61,572 bases of DNA from Fragilaria crotonensis. Lineage: Eukaryota; Bacillariophyta; Fragilariophyceae; Fragilariales; Fragilariaceae. Location of the stretch: positions 1-61,572 of the forward strand of contig JAKSYS010000360.1 in NCBI GenBank assembly GCA_022925895.1, given 5' to 3'. The notes beneath the pieces are model-generated. The model did no database searches. It saw only the letters and a program-made list of their open reading frames with translations, and was not told where the DNA came from. Shown piece by piece: positions 32,391 to 44,137 of this stretch. The first letter of the stretch is position 1, and every line of letters starts with the position of its first letter. The translations under genes were made by a program, and so were the position numbers.

Positions 32391-33250
32391 AATTGCATTT
32401 GCAGCTTGATTTAGACGGCCTGGCCTCTCTCGTGGTCTCGTGGAACGACAAAATGAACTGTCGTAACATCGTTTACCAGCTGTCAGTCCCAACGCAAAAA
32501 GTCGCTGATGGTCACTGTCGCTGTCGTCTACAGTATAACATACTGTACGCCGAACACACTGCAGAAGTATGCATACCAGGTAACATGAATGGCACGGAGT
32601 ACCGTGGACATACTGTAGTACCAGGTTCAATAGATTTTAGATACTAACAAAGTTTCCTTCGGATCCCTTCGTGATTGTTCGCCTTTGGAGTGTCCATTGA
32701 CTGTAATTTGATCCAAGTATCGAAGTCTCCAAGGGCTCGAACTAATCGACTTGTGATTCAACTTCGATCTCTGAGTTAGTAGAGGGACTCATCTTTCATC
32801 AACCTTTGAATTGAAGTTGCCGAAACTTTTTGGCCAAGTTCATAGGCCCAAGTTTCATATCCACCACGCATTCATGTTAAGTCAAGGGATTCCAAGATCC
32901 TGTCTCATGTGTATGCACATGCACACGCATCAATTCTTGGTGTGTCCCTTAGTTGCATTCTCCCATTCTCATGCAGCTGCTTATTTGCTCTCAACAGCAA
33001 TTGGTGTGTTCTTTCTTTGTGCTTCCACAGCAGTAGCTACGACCCAGCAAGCATTGAAAGCTTGGTTGCTGCAATGCAAGATTGACAAGGCAAGAATGAC
33101 AAGCCAACACATTCTTGATCATACTTTTGAAGAGGATGATGATGACGTTGCTGCTTTTTAGGAGCAGCAGCACTCAAATATATGTGCTCCTGTCAAAGTA
33201 AACAAATATGCGTCACAAAGCAGGCAATAGGCAGTAACAAGCAACAAGGT
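32391..33250. other. Intergenic, start of the transposon-rich block
   Basis: A 116-codon forward frame at 32811-33161 lacks known motifs. Low-complexity acidic end (EEDDDDVAAF). Confidence 0.35.
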
Positions 33251-33251
33251 T

Positions 33252-34950
33252 TTGTTAATGCTGCCTATTGGATTGAAGTTCAAAATCAACCTCTTTTTTG
33301 ATGTTGAGCCATGGTCAACACTGTCCAAGGCTGTGTTGCATCCTTGCAAAAACGCCTTCATCAATGAAGTACTACGTTGTGCAAAGGACATCATGAACAT
33401 GAATCCTTTACCGACGAGGCCCAGTACTAAGTGGAATTGACTACAAATGGTGGAATGGCTGAAGCAAAATCCATTTTCAACTGCTGATTCTGATGTCAAA
33501 TTCCTGACAAATGAAGTCCTCAGGCTTCGCGGCGTTCCATTAAGATGGGCTCATGAACAAGAGGAGCAGCAACAGGCAAATGCTGAAAGAGGAGGAAGAG
33601 GTCACTGGTGCGGATGTCTGCCTTACCTTCAAATAGTTATGTGCTTAACCTGAGATGATGCAAAATGCCTTTTTCTAACCAGAAGAAAAGTGAGGTGGTC
33701 ATGAGCTGAGTTAGATGCCTGTAACTCTGTTACTACTAGCTAGGCAAGTGGATGACTAGCAGTGGCTCATGCTTGTGTTGCTTGCTTTGTCCTTTCCTCT
33801 TATTCTTTCACTCGCCTATACTGACACAAATATTCTTTTTGCTGACTTCAAACTGTTTTCAAACTTGTAGCTCAGCCATGGAATGCTGACTCAACTTTCA
33901 ACCCTGCAGTCCCAGCGTCCGACTGCCACAGTAACTATCAGACGGCTACTGCTTAATCATACGAGGTGGTTGCTGGCCTTAGTCCAGCAACACCTCAGAA
34001 GATCAAAGATGTGTTCACGTCAATGACTTCTGACCTTCTTCGAATCATCTCGCGCTGGGAAGAAAAGAGTGGACAGGGTGAAGGAGGGATGGATAGCAAA
34101 CAAGACCAAGAACAAGACCAAGACCAAGACCAAGACCAAGACCAAGACCAAGACCAAGACCAAGACCAAGACAAGAACAAGAACAAGAACAAGAACAAGA
34201 ACAAGAACAAGAACAAGAACAAGAACAAGAACAAGAACAAGAACAAGAACAAGAACAAGAACAAGAACTAGAACTAGAACTAGAACTAGAACTAGAACAA
34301 TGTCAGATGACATGATGTCAAGCAATGGCATCCTCATCCATAGCGTGAAACAAAGCAACTCCTTCTTGCTTTTGCTGCCGGTGCAGACATGGGCGGCCTT
34401 TCTAGGTGGAAGGTCAGCATCATATCTGCTTTGTTTCTGGGAAGTTGCAGATGCCCACCAGCTGTTGGTGTCATCCTTGCAGCGGCTGAGCAGTAACATG
34501 GCTGCAACTGATGCCTGCCTCTTCAGCACCAAGTGCTTGTCTGCTCCGAGGAGTAATTCATGCAGTGGCGGTACTTGCCATGGCCAACAGGGACTTTTCG
34601 CCACAGACGATGATGAAGGACGAGAAGAACGTTTGTTTGTCCCTCTCGTTAATTCCATCAAAGACCTTGCAGACTGTCAACGTGATATGCTGAATCCTCG
34701 TTCTGAGGATCAACATCATGAACGTTAATTGGAAGGGCAAAGGCTTCGCTCCAAAAGAGAAGTACAACAAAAGCAAAGAAGTGTCGCAATCGTACTTTTG
34801 TTGAATGTCGAATGCAACTGCAGGAGGACCTCGCGTGCCAGTATTGAAAACACAATGCTGAATTGGGAAATGCAAGTGACGAGAGCAGTCAACAAATGTT
34901 GGAATTCTAGATAAGAGAAGGTCAACTCTTACTAGAGGACAAGATTTGAC
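33252..34950 (+). pseudogene. Decayed coding relic carrying a hexanucleotide array
   Basis: Forward-strand protein-like pieces in changing frames: HPCKNAFINEVLRCAKDIMN, then TADSDVKFLTNEVLRLRGVP, then after the repeat array SSNMAATDACLFSTKC and SIKDLADCQRDML. The lysine/tryptophan-poor, helical segments before the array may come from the second (Myb/SANT-like) ORF that accompanies PIF/Harbinger transposases. That is suggested only by the transposase fragment 250 bp downstream. Confidence 0.3.
34100..34300 (+). repeat. Three-phase hexanucleotide microsatellite
   Basis: (CAAGAC)n from about 34103 to 34173, then (AACAAG)n to about 34266, then (AACTAG)n to about 34300. Each block differs from the next by one base in the unit. 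It translates as Lys-Thr, Lys-Asn or Arg-Thr dipeptides, producing spurious long frames on both strands. Confidence 0.92.
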
Positions 34951-35208
34951 AGTTGTAATGTAGTAGTGATTGCAACAATGTGTACTAGTGATTTTGTTAA
35001 TCTTGTCGTACTTCTAGTATCCTTGTACTGCTATTGTCGCAAAGGTTGTGGTGTTGGCCCATTTTTGTAACTCCAATAGAGTCAATGTTGGAATGATGTG
35101 CTTCTCTTGGTAGTGCTTCCCCTTCGGTTTTGCTGTTGTACTCATATCACCGCTAGTATATGTTGCATTGACTTTCTGCGCCGCCTTATCATCAAAGTGA
35201 TGCCCTCG

Positions 35209-35592
35209 TCAATGAAATACCACGAGCTGTTCTGGTATGACATCATTCCCAGACTGAAAATTTGCTGCTACTGGAACCAAGGGAATGCCACCATATCTTT
35301 TTGTGACCCAGTTATTGCTTGCGGTGAGTGAAACATCCCAACTGTCACCTTGAGTATCTATACAGTAGTTGTGGAGCTTGGCAAGTGTAAGTACCAGCGC
35401 AACAGTCTTCTGTTTTGTTACATTCATCAGTATTGTGCTTCTGAGGATTGCCCATTGATGGTGCATCAGCATCCCAATTGTATGAGCATGCTCAATCTGA
35501 ATTCTGAACTGAGAGTGGTAGAAATTGTAGGAATCTTTTGTTGTTCCACCAGAAACAGCTGAGTATGATGTTGCCATGTATGGCATGTTCAA
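35209..35592 (-). pseudogene. PIF/Harbinger (HARBI1-like, DDE_Tnp_4) transposase, C-terminal fragment
   Basis: The 127-codon minus-strand frame contains SYNFYHSQFRIQIEHAHTIGML, HQWAILRSTILMNV and LTLAKLHNYCID. These are the closing conserved blocks of HARBI1-type transposases (YNFYHSQLRI.IE.AFG, RW.ILR, LHN.CI), including the catalytic Glu in the IE block. The DD-containing N-terminal part is not seen upstream (35600-36100), so the gene is truncated. PIF/Harbinger elements insert at TWA trinucleotides, which fits the TAA-flanked element 1 kb away, though that element does not include this fragment. Confidence 0.7.
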
Positions 35593-36582
35593 AAATATGA
35601 ATTGTTGCCAATATCATGCCCTGTTCCCACATCTGGAACAGTGACATACCTTCAAAGGTGAGAATATCTGATGTTGATCCGGGATGTAGAATTGATATGT
35701 CCAGGATCCGACCTCTAACATCACTCTCTGTCTCTCAGTTTAAGTCAAAGCGTCCTCTTTCTTGCGCAGATATGCATGCTAACCAGCAGAGCTACACCCA
35801 TACTAGTTGATACAATCTTTCAGAGCTGCGTACTCTTATTCCATTAACAAGAACCAAAGTTAAGCCTGATGCAATGGAGGATTTATGCAGTGGGCAGCAG
35901 TTGCTGTGGTTTGTTTAAGAGTCGTGCGCAATCTACTACTATCGTACTATGATAGACTTCTAGCTTGAATCAATGTCTTTGTTGATGTCAAAATAGTACG
36001 ACATTAATACAGTATAGAATAAGACTGCTGGACCTTTTTGTCAATGTGATCAGTAACTAGTAATTGAGAGTGCGTGGAGTACAAACTAATCTTGACTACA
36101 AATAATGAGAATACTACTAATGAGTCATCACTAAGAATCTATGCACTAGTAACCATTTGTTATTGTTATCTCCATGAGACAATGTTTCATCTTCTTCATG
36201 AGCGACTTCCTCAAGAATTTTGCTGCTGGCAGCAGCAAAATTCTATGATGAAATGCCAATCACCAACAAATTGATGACAGCATGGTCTATCCACACAAAC
36301 ATCTGTGATAGCATTCTATTGGCTAATTTGCTATTGGAATGGGTCGAATGTCGAATAGGACAAAAGAGGGATGCGAGAATCTGGAGGAGCGTGATCGAGA
36401 ATTCATCAATTTTGAGGAATTATCGGGCACTGAAGGCGCGAAAGGTAAGAAAGGTACAGTATCGAGCCCTTGCGGTCTTGCGGTGCCATTATCGATATAT
36501 CGACCCCAATGGTCCGGTTGGGTTATGGTTATGGCCCAGATTTCGTTCCAGTTGTGAGGATGGTCTAAGGCCAATCCTTATC

Positions 36583-37836
36583 TAGTGTCTACCCACCTGA
36601 CGGGGTTAATTAACCCCATTTGGGGTTAATTAACCCCGTATTTGCTCATTGCAGAAACAGTTCGCTATTACTTGCACGTTGTCCAATGGACTCGAAACCT
36701 GGGCAGCGGCTCAAGAACCGTATGAACTTGCATGGTTTCGAAGCTCAGTATCTGGATATTGTTTATCATCGAGAAGCAATAGCTTTTCTGCATCAATTTA
36801 CTGCACCCTCAATTTTTTTCGGGTCATTTCTGATTTTGCCCAGCAGTAGAAATAATACCAGATGCTACGCAATACTAAGATTCAGAGACACCATTTCAGC
36901 CTTCGGTTTGATTATGTTCTCGTCAAATGCAATCAAAAGTAAGGTGACCATAGTGTTTCAAATACATTGAAGTGTTGTTTCTAAACATGAAACTTGTCCT
37001 AATTTTCACTTTTCATGCGACAGCACTCAATTAGAGAGAGACATCAAACCAGGAGAAAAAAATGATGAAGAATCGTGTAGAATATATACTGTAGTCTACG
37101 GTGGATAAATTGATTTCTGACCCCATTCGTTAAAGTCGTTGTCTTCTCATGATTGAATATACTTATGATATCGTCATCTTCAGTATACTTCGAATGGTTA
37201 TGTAGCGTGCTGGATATTTGACCAGCTTGAAGTATTGGCAACGAAATATCGATCAGAAGAGGAACCATAACGGACAATTTCTACACGAAAATCGTGTAGA
37301 ATATATACCACGCTTTTCCAAAAATTCACAACGATGACAAATTTTGAATGAACTGTAAGAACATGATTTCACCACAGAATACTTACAGATTTAGGATGCC
37401 AGATACTTCAATAAATAGTCGGTCATCGGTCACTCAGCATCTTTGCTGGGACGTCTCAAGTTGTCATAGTGGAATTGAATGAAAATGGACTCAAAAAATT
37501 TTAGAACAGTTTTGACCATACGTAGAACATGTACCAAGCGTCACGCAAAATTACATCCCTTTTGTCAGAGACTGATTGGGGATGAAAAAATCAAGTATCG
37601 AGCTTTTCTTCACATAAGTGAGTTCTATTGAAGATACAGAAAGGAAAATGGATCAAATGATTGATGCTGATAAGTTGCATTATCCTTACACACCGATGAC
37701 TTCGAATGGAGCATTTTTCAGTGGACTGTAGTATAAATTGTACAGAAAAACGTCTTGCATACGTACGAAAATGATGGGGTTAATTAAGGCAAAATGACGG
37801 GATTAATTAAGGCAGGGCCCAGGTGGGTAGACACTA
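36583..37836. mobile_element. Nested TA-flanked TIR element (Tc1/mariner-like MITE)
   Basis: TA (36583-36584) then GTGTCTACCCACCTG (36585-36599). The exact reverse complement CAGGTGGGTAGACAC is at 37820-37834, then TA (37835-37836). Both ends continue with related TTAATTAA/CCCC words, so the imperfect TIR is about 55 bp. The 1,250-bp interior has no convincing gene. Removing it together with one TA restores a longer match between the two ends of the surrounding element (TTATCT-A/T-GC), which shows the order of insertion. Confidence 0.75.
36601..36640. repeat. Paired GGGGTTAATTAACCCC palindromes
   Basis: Two 16-bp perfect palindromes in tandem inside the left end of the nested element; a related TTAATTAA pair is at 37778-37812 near the right end. 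Confidence 0.75.
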
Positions 37837-38473
37837 GCGACTAGCGACGAAAAACCATTACCAAAATGCGATTTAATCTAGAAACAACCTAATAAAATCG
37901 CACGTCATTTTCGTTCTTGTGATTTTGTTGCCCTCTTACCGTAAACTGTAACGAAAACGTTATTCGAAGTAGTCAAAACGGAATCTTGGTTTGCTGCTTC
38001 GTCCAGATCGGACATTGCATGACATGTCGCACATCAGGTACAAGTGCGACAAATCCAAATCATCAGCAAATGACGACTCCGGCACCTTTTTCAACACGCA
38101 ACCATCGGCAGTGCTGTCGCCTTGTGAACGAGGACGCGGGAGTAGCTACTGATGAATCATAGTAAAAGCAAAGCAGAGGAGGCCATAGAATTGTCATTAC
38201 AAACGAGGTACAGGTACAGTGTAGATTTGTTCTGTCTTACCGGCACTAGCTAGTAGTATTAGTATGTACTCGTCTACTGTAGTCTGCAAGAACTCTGTCA
38301 GCCAATCAGCAACCTTCATTTTTATGTGTCGCGAGGGAACATGGAATTTCAGGGCACTGTGGTCCATTTCGGTCGGCCAACCGAAATTAACTCTATATTT
38401 CGGTTGCGAATAGGTTATGATTACAGAGACAACCAAAATGGCACAAGCTTCATAACCCGTTAGGGACAAAAGG

Positions 38474-38512
38474 GGGCCCATGGCCCATGGCCCGTGGCCC
38501 ATGGCCCATGGT
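38474..38512. repeat. GGCCCAT heptamer tandem repeat
   Basis: About five copies of GGCCCAT (one with GTGG), each a CCATGGCC-type palindrome overlap. Confidence 0.75.
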
Positions 38513-38559
38513 AAGGGTTGATTTTTGTGACAACCAAAACCAAAATGACCCAAGACTCG

Positions 38560-38758
38560 TTTTGGTTTTGGTTTTGGTTTTGGTTTTGGTTTTGGTTTTG
38601 GTTTTGGTTTTGGTTTTGGTTTTGGTTTTGGTTTTGGTTTTGGTTTTGGTTTTGGTTTTGGTTTTGGTTTTGGTTTTGGTTTTGGTTTTGGTTTTGGTTT
38701 TGGTTTTGGTTTTGGTTTTGGTTTTGGTTTTGGTTTTGGTTTTGGTTTTGGTTTTGGT
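38560..38758 (+). repeat. (TTTTGG)n array, about 33 copies
   Basis: A perfect 6-bp repeat over about 199 bp, preceded at 38530 by CAACCAAAACCAAAAT in inverse orientation. It lies directly inside the right terminal repeat of the PIF-like element. It creates false Lys-Pro and Leu-Val frames. Confidence 0.95.
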
Positions 38759-38780
38759 GGCAAGATAAGGATTGGCCTAA

Positions 38781-39701
38781 GTAAACTCATCCAGCTGTAG
38801 ATTTGATATATTCAAAGGTACAATCGTACTCGTAGGAGCGCAACTGAATCAGATGACGTACTATCGCTTAAAGATTATAATGTCCTTTACACACCTGTTT
38901 CTACAGCTATAGTTGTAGTTGAACTTGTCTTGTTGGAAAAAGGAACTTATAGAACCAGTATCATAGACCTACTACAATTAAACAACGGAGAGAGTCCCAG
39001 GTATGCACTATGCACTCTATACATACTGCATTACAATATAATCCGACCATACGTAAGGAGAAATGAATACGTCATCGTCCATGTCGTTTGGGCAGTGAAC
39101 ACGGGGACACTCGCGACTCGCGACTGACGAACAGAAATCTGCTCCGTCGTTGCACCTGATACATTTAGTATAGGTAATATGTACTCGGGTAGTTCTCAGA
39201 TTAATAAAGTACCTGTACAATGCATACCCCTTGGGCAGGGGCCTTTTAATCTTGTTAGAACTCTATAGACATGAACGAGCAGTCTATACTCGATAGTCCA
39301 AACTCCGATGTCTCGCTCCCTACAATTGTTCCAAGATTATTATCTGGGGACTCTTGCCAAGGGACTGAGAAATCCAAGATATGTCTCACAATGACTTAAC
39401 AGAAATCCTATGCCTCTTGAGGACGAGTACGAGGGGTGCAACGTAAAATTCAATACACGCCCAAAACGCAAGTTTGATCGATCAACCGTACTGCTGCTAC
39501 CGCGCTAGTAAGAGGAGAGTACATCAACGTTAGGATCAGCTTCGCCCAGAAGGTAGTGCATAGATCACAGAGTTCTCTCTCTCAAGTGAGGGTTAAGCTC
39601 ATTAGAAATCATAGAGGAAAGCTTAAGGCTACACAAGTGGAATTGGTTGCAAAATTGAAAGGTGTGATATACGTTGAATATCAACCTGAAGACTTGAAAA
39701 A
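38781..39701. other. Upstream region of cyclase gene 1
   Basis: No gene recognised. It should contain the promoter of the cyclase-PDE gene. No similarity is apparent to the region before the second copy (58000-58200). Confidence 0.45.
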
Positions 39702-42700
39702 ATGACAGTAGAATCGATGATGCCACTCCGAAAGGCGGATTACACAGAAAATTTCAAGGAAGAGGAGGAATCATCATCGGGGATTTTTTCCTTGGAAGAT
39801 CACGACCATAACCTCCACTTCGATGCGACTAAGAACGCCACTTCTCGAAAAAGGCTGAAATCGCCCGAGCCGGACTCATCAGTCATCGAAAACAAGAAAG
39901 TTCTCTCCGGTGTTAAGTGGAGTGTTATTGGTAGTTTATTCATCGCAGGGGCGGCGGTAGCAACAAGCACATTCCTTTACACAAGAGCACAAGAACAAAC
40001 GCGCTTTGAAGAACGTTTTCAAGACGATGCTGAGAGAATTGTCAATTCTTATAACCATCGGACCGCAAGTATGATATGGGCAGGTTTGTCATTATATGCT
40101 TCCCTGATTTCGACAGAAAATTATAACAGTGATGTGCGTTGGCCAAATGTGACGCTCCCCGAATTCGATCTTCATACCTCGGGTCATTTGCAAACAGCAG
40201 CCTTGGAATCCATGTTCTGGGCCCCGACCCTAAACGCCCAACAACAGCGTGCTGCTTGGTCCGCCTACGCGGTTCAAAACCAAAAACTCGCAGGGATCAA
40301 CGGAACGCAGTCGACTGCTTTGCACAACAGAACGATCGCGGACGGCATCTTTCGACTGGACGCTAACCATACAGTTATCGATGATGAGAGCACCACCTTG
40401 ACTTTCCCGATTTGGCAGGCAAGTCCCTACAAAGCTAAGCGGCATTTGCACATGCTTAATCTGTATTCGATTGAGCAGCTTCGAAACCCCTTGAACCTTG
40501 CCATGACGACTCGAATACCGTGTATTTCTCCTTTCCTTGACGACGCAGTCGCGTCCTTTTTTACAGGAAGTTCAAACCCTACAGCGAAAAGCATTTTTGT
40601 CTTTCCCGTAATGAACACACGAGCTGGAACACTGACTACAGGAATGATTGTGGCTGAAATTGACTGGGTGGCCTCCCTTAGCCTGGTGTTGGCAAAGGGA
40701 CCTGCAATAATAGTTGTCCTTAAGAATACCTGCCAACAACAGCGAACCTTTCAACTGAAAGACGGCACGGTCGCATTTGTTGGAGAGGGTGACATTCACG
40801 ATGAAAACTACAATCACATGAAGTGGTCTACCAATGTGACGTCCTTTCGTCGTTACTGGAACGCCAACCAGCGCCCAGATGCACCTGTGACTATATTCCC
40901 CACACAAGAAGCAGCAATCAAGCTAGCTGAAAATGAAACACGTTTGACTGAATTGGGTATGTGTGTCTACTTCATGGACATTTATCCGACAGCGGAGTAC
41001 GAAGCCAAATACAAGACTTCTGTTCCCTGCACATATGTGCTCATAATCGTGACGGTCTTTGTGGGTGTTTGTCTACTATTTGTCTTCTACGATATTCTGG
41101 TGGAGCGACGCCAGCACCGTGCCGTTGAGAGTGCTGCGAAGTCCAATGCATTGATAAGGTCTCTATTCCCTGCGACGTTCCGCGACCGACTCCTCCAAAA
41201 CAGCACAGGGAGTTCGTACGCGAATGGACTGACAGGATACTTGAAAGGTCCAAGTCAAGCCGGGACTGGCGTTCCTGTATGCTCAGTGTCGACGAACAGC
41301 GATTTCGTGATTTCACAAAATCCGAAACTCAGGTTAACCAATTTTTTGACGAATTCCACTGATGAGACGTTGGATTCTACATGTGCTTCGAACTTTGGGG
41401 ATGACCCTATTGCGGAGTTGTTCTCGAATACCACGGTGGTAAGTTTGACCAAACACGCAGAGAACGTGCATGAATTCATCAACCCACCCTTACCAAACCT
41501 CATCAACGTCTCTTGGCAGATCTTTGCCGATATTGCTGGCTTCACAGCATGGAGTTCCGAACGAGAGCCGTCTCAAGTTTTCAAGTTGCTTGAGACCATC
41601 TACGCCTCCTTTGATGCCATCGCTAAACGTCTTGACGTTTTCAAAGTCGAAACGATTGGTGATTGTTATGTTGCCGTGGCGGGACTGCCGCAACCCAACC
41701 CCCAGCATGCAATTGTTTGCGCACGGTTCGCCTATCAATGTTTAGTCGCGATGAACCGATTGACACATCATCTGGAGCTTACACTTGGTCCCGGCACTAG
41801 CGAACTGTCCTTGCGGATTGGCCTGCATAGTGGTCCCGTAACTGCAGGGGTGCTGAGGGGTGAGAAGTCACGGTTTCAACTCTTTGGTGACACAATGAAT
41901 ACAGCAAGTCGGATGGAAAGCACAGGAGATGCCGGGAAAATTCAAGTGTCAGAAGTGACCGCCCGCTTACTTGAAGCGGGTGGTAAGGGGTATTGGCTCA
42001 CCAAACGACAAGGGACTATCGCTGTCAAGGGCAAGGGTGAAATGCAGGTAGGTCGCGCTGTAGTTATTTCTGTGTCCATGTACGCCGGGTGCTCACTTGA
42101 ACACCTTCTTCTACCGGTAGACTTGGTGGGTCAAACTTCCTCGTGAGGGGAATCGCACGGATGCGACCATTCAGGCGCTTCCAAGCAGCAGACAGAACGC
42201 TGGTTGCATCAACGACAATCATTCGGAAGGTTCTTTGGCCTTTGATGCTGATAATTCTGGTACACGTCGTCGGAGATATCATTTCGAAATGAGAGACGCT
42301 GCATACGCGTGGGAAAGCTTTGCCACTCGCGCTAGTATTCGGTCGGAAAACACGACGGCGGATCGACTTGTTGACTGGAATGTTGAAGTCCTTATGGGAT
42401 TTCTTGAAAAGGTAGTTCAAAACAGGATGCAAACAGCTTCGAAACCAAGAATCAGCATGAAGGCTCCAAAGTGCTCCGGACTCCTTGTGATTGATGAAGT
42501 TGTTGAAGTCATCGATTTACCAGACTTCGCAACTGTCTCCAATGGCAGCGAGAGGCGTTCGAGGCGAATGTCGAGAGAACTACCCACAGCAGTGAGAACA
42601 CAGCTGAGAGAATTTGTTTCGGAGATCGCCAGTAGATACAGGGATGTGCCCTTTCACAACTTTGAACATGCCAGTCATGTAACGATGAGTGCAAACAAGT

Positions 42701-43551
42701 TGATGAAGCGAATTATAACACCCGATGATCATGTTACCGCAAGTGAGAAACCATTGAGGCCGTTGGAATTGCACCGTTCAACATTTGGCATATCTTCTGA
42801 TCCGTTAACTCAATTCGCGGTAGTGTTTGCTGCTCTCATTCACGATATTGACCACACCGGGCTCAGCAATTCCATCCTTATTGAAAGAGAGTTCCCGGTG
42901 GCTCGCACCTTCAATAACAAGTCGGTAGCGGAGCAAAATTCGGTGGTAGTGGCATGGGATTTGCTGATGGAGTCTCGATTTGCCGATCTGCAGACGTGCA
43001 TCTTTCCTCACGAATCGGATCGATTTCGGTTCCGACAACTGATCATCAACGCTGTCATGGCGACTGATATAATGGACCGTGACATGTTGCTTTTGCGTAA
43101 GAAGCGTTGGTCGAAGGCCTTTGACTCCACCGTCTCGCATGGCAGCGTGGACGAAGAAAAGCTCGACGTCAATCGAAAGGCAACTATTGTTATCGAGCAC
43201 ATTATCCAGGCATCCGATGTGGCTCATACCATGCAGCATTGGCATGTGTATTTGAAATGGAATGCGCGGCTATACAAAGAACTATACCGGTCGTATAAGA
43301 AGGGTTACATCAGCAAGGATCCTAGCGATGGATGGTACGAAGGCGAGATTGGTTTCTTTGATTATTATGTCATTCCTTTGGCAAAAAAATTGAAGGAGTG
43401 CGGCGTCTTCGGCGTTTCTGGCGATGAGTACCTACAATATGCCGAGTGGAATCGACAGGAGTGGGAGCAAAAGGGCCTCGACGAGACGCGCAAGATGGTG
43501 ATGAATCGAGACGAGGATGTTGAAGACGAGGAGTTGCAACAAATAGAATGA
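39702..43551 (+). CDS. Receptor-type nucleotidyl cyclase fused to cyclic-nucleotide phosphodiesterase, copy 1
   Basis: Two exons, 39702-42047 and 42121-43551, code for 1,258 residues. The 73-bp intron (ATGCAG|GTAGGT, ACCGGTAG) keeps the frame: GEMQ joins TWWVKLP. Topology: acidic cytosolic N-terminus, membrane helix at about 73-94, a CHASE-like sensor region (LISTEN..., MFWAPTLNAQQR), second helix at about 440-462, class III cyclase domain at about 600-780, linker, PDE domain at about 930-1220. The cyclase has both metal Asp residues (FADIAGFT, ETIGDCY) and the Asn/Arg pair (NTASRMES). The PDE has HNFEHAS, HDIDHTG, ASDVAHT and GFFDYYVIPLAKK. It should make and break a cyclic nucleotide in response to an extracellular or luminal cue. 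Substrate-site residues are mixed (Glu in KVETIGD, Gln before LFGDT). Confidence 0.92.
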
Positions 43552-44137
43552 TCGCCTTGGGTTTGGGATTGAGCATCATTGTTGTCATAGGCTGGGGCCG
43601 ACGTGCATCATATCATGCGCATGACCAATTTTTTTACCATCATCACCAAAGTTTTCTGATGAACAACATCCAGTATTCATAGAAGTGCACTTATACTCTA
43701 GATTAAGTTAGACTCACTCTTTCCACGTGGCCATCTAGACGATGTGGTCGACGTGGTGAATGAATGCAAAAATATATGGCGTAGCACAATGTGTAGTGCC
43801 TGACGGGAATGGAGTCTAAGTCGGGAGTACCTCATAGCATTGCTCTGTCGTGAGTGGGTGATGTCGTCCTTGTTTCTAAGACCCCTTAATTCTTGGGTTG
43901 TAATGATTTTACTCGAATTCACAATTACTCTTCTACGCAATGATAGAAACGAATTAGGAGAGCGAGGCGGATGCGCATAGGGTTGTCGCGTTAGAGCGCT
44001 TTAGTAAGAAACGCCCCTCGCAATCATATGATAATCAGGGTATACAGTTTTGCGTTAAGCTACGCAGGCGCGGATACCTGCATTGGAGAGACACAAATCC
44101 TGCCGATAAGTCAACAGTGTCTGACAATTAAGCATGT
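43552..44137. other. Convergent intergenic region
   Basis: Between the stop codons of cyclase copy 1 and eIF2B-beta; nothing recognised. Confidence 0.5.

Larger units (their letters stand above)
36566..38780. mobile_element. PIF/Harbinger-like TIR element with TAA target duplication
   Basis: TAA at 36566-36568 is followed by GGCCAATCCTTATCT (36569-36583). The exact reverse complement AGATAAGGATTGGCC lies at 38763-38777 and is followed by TAA (38778-38780). GGCC-type ends with a 3-bp TAA duplication are the hallmark of PIF/Harbinger elements. No transposase is inside, so it is non-autonomous. Without the nested insertion at 36585-37834 it is about 0.95 kb. It also contains the GGCCCAT and TTTTGG arrays near its right end. 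Confidence 0.75.

Noticed and set aside
33966-34728. Forward and reverse frames of Lys-Thr, Lys-Asn, Arg-Thr or Leu-Val repeats
   Set aside because: Translations of the hexanucleotide microsatellite.
38560-38758. Interstitial telomere from a chromosome fusion
   Set aside because: TTTTGG is not the TTAGGG repeat expected in diatoms, and the array lies inside a transposon end.
36569-38777. 36569-38777 read as a single 2.2-kb autonomous element
   Set aside because: Contains a second complete TIR pair with its own TA duplication, and no transposase gene.
38197-38790. Long minus frame of Lys-Pro repeats and forward frames of Leu-Val or Phe-Trp repeats
   Set aside because: They are only translations of the perfect TTTTGG array; no conserved sequence outside it.
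42048-42146. Cyclase copy 1 appears to stop at 42146, separate from the PDE
   Set aside because: A strong GTAGGT donor follows CAG at 42047, and an acceptor at 42120 restores the frame into the PDE; copy 2 has the same intron.
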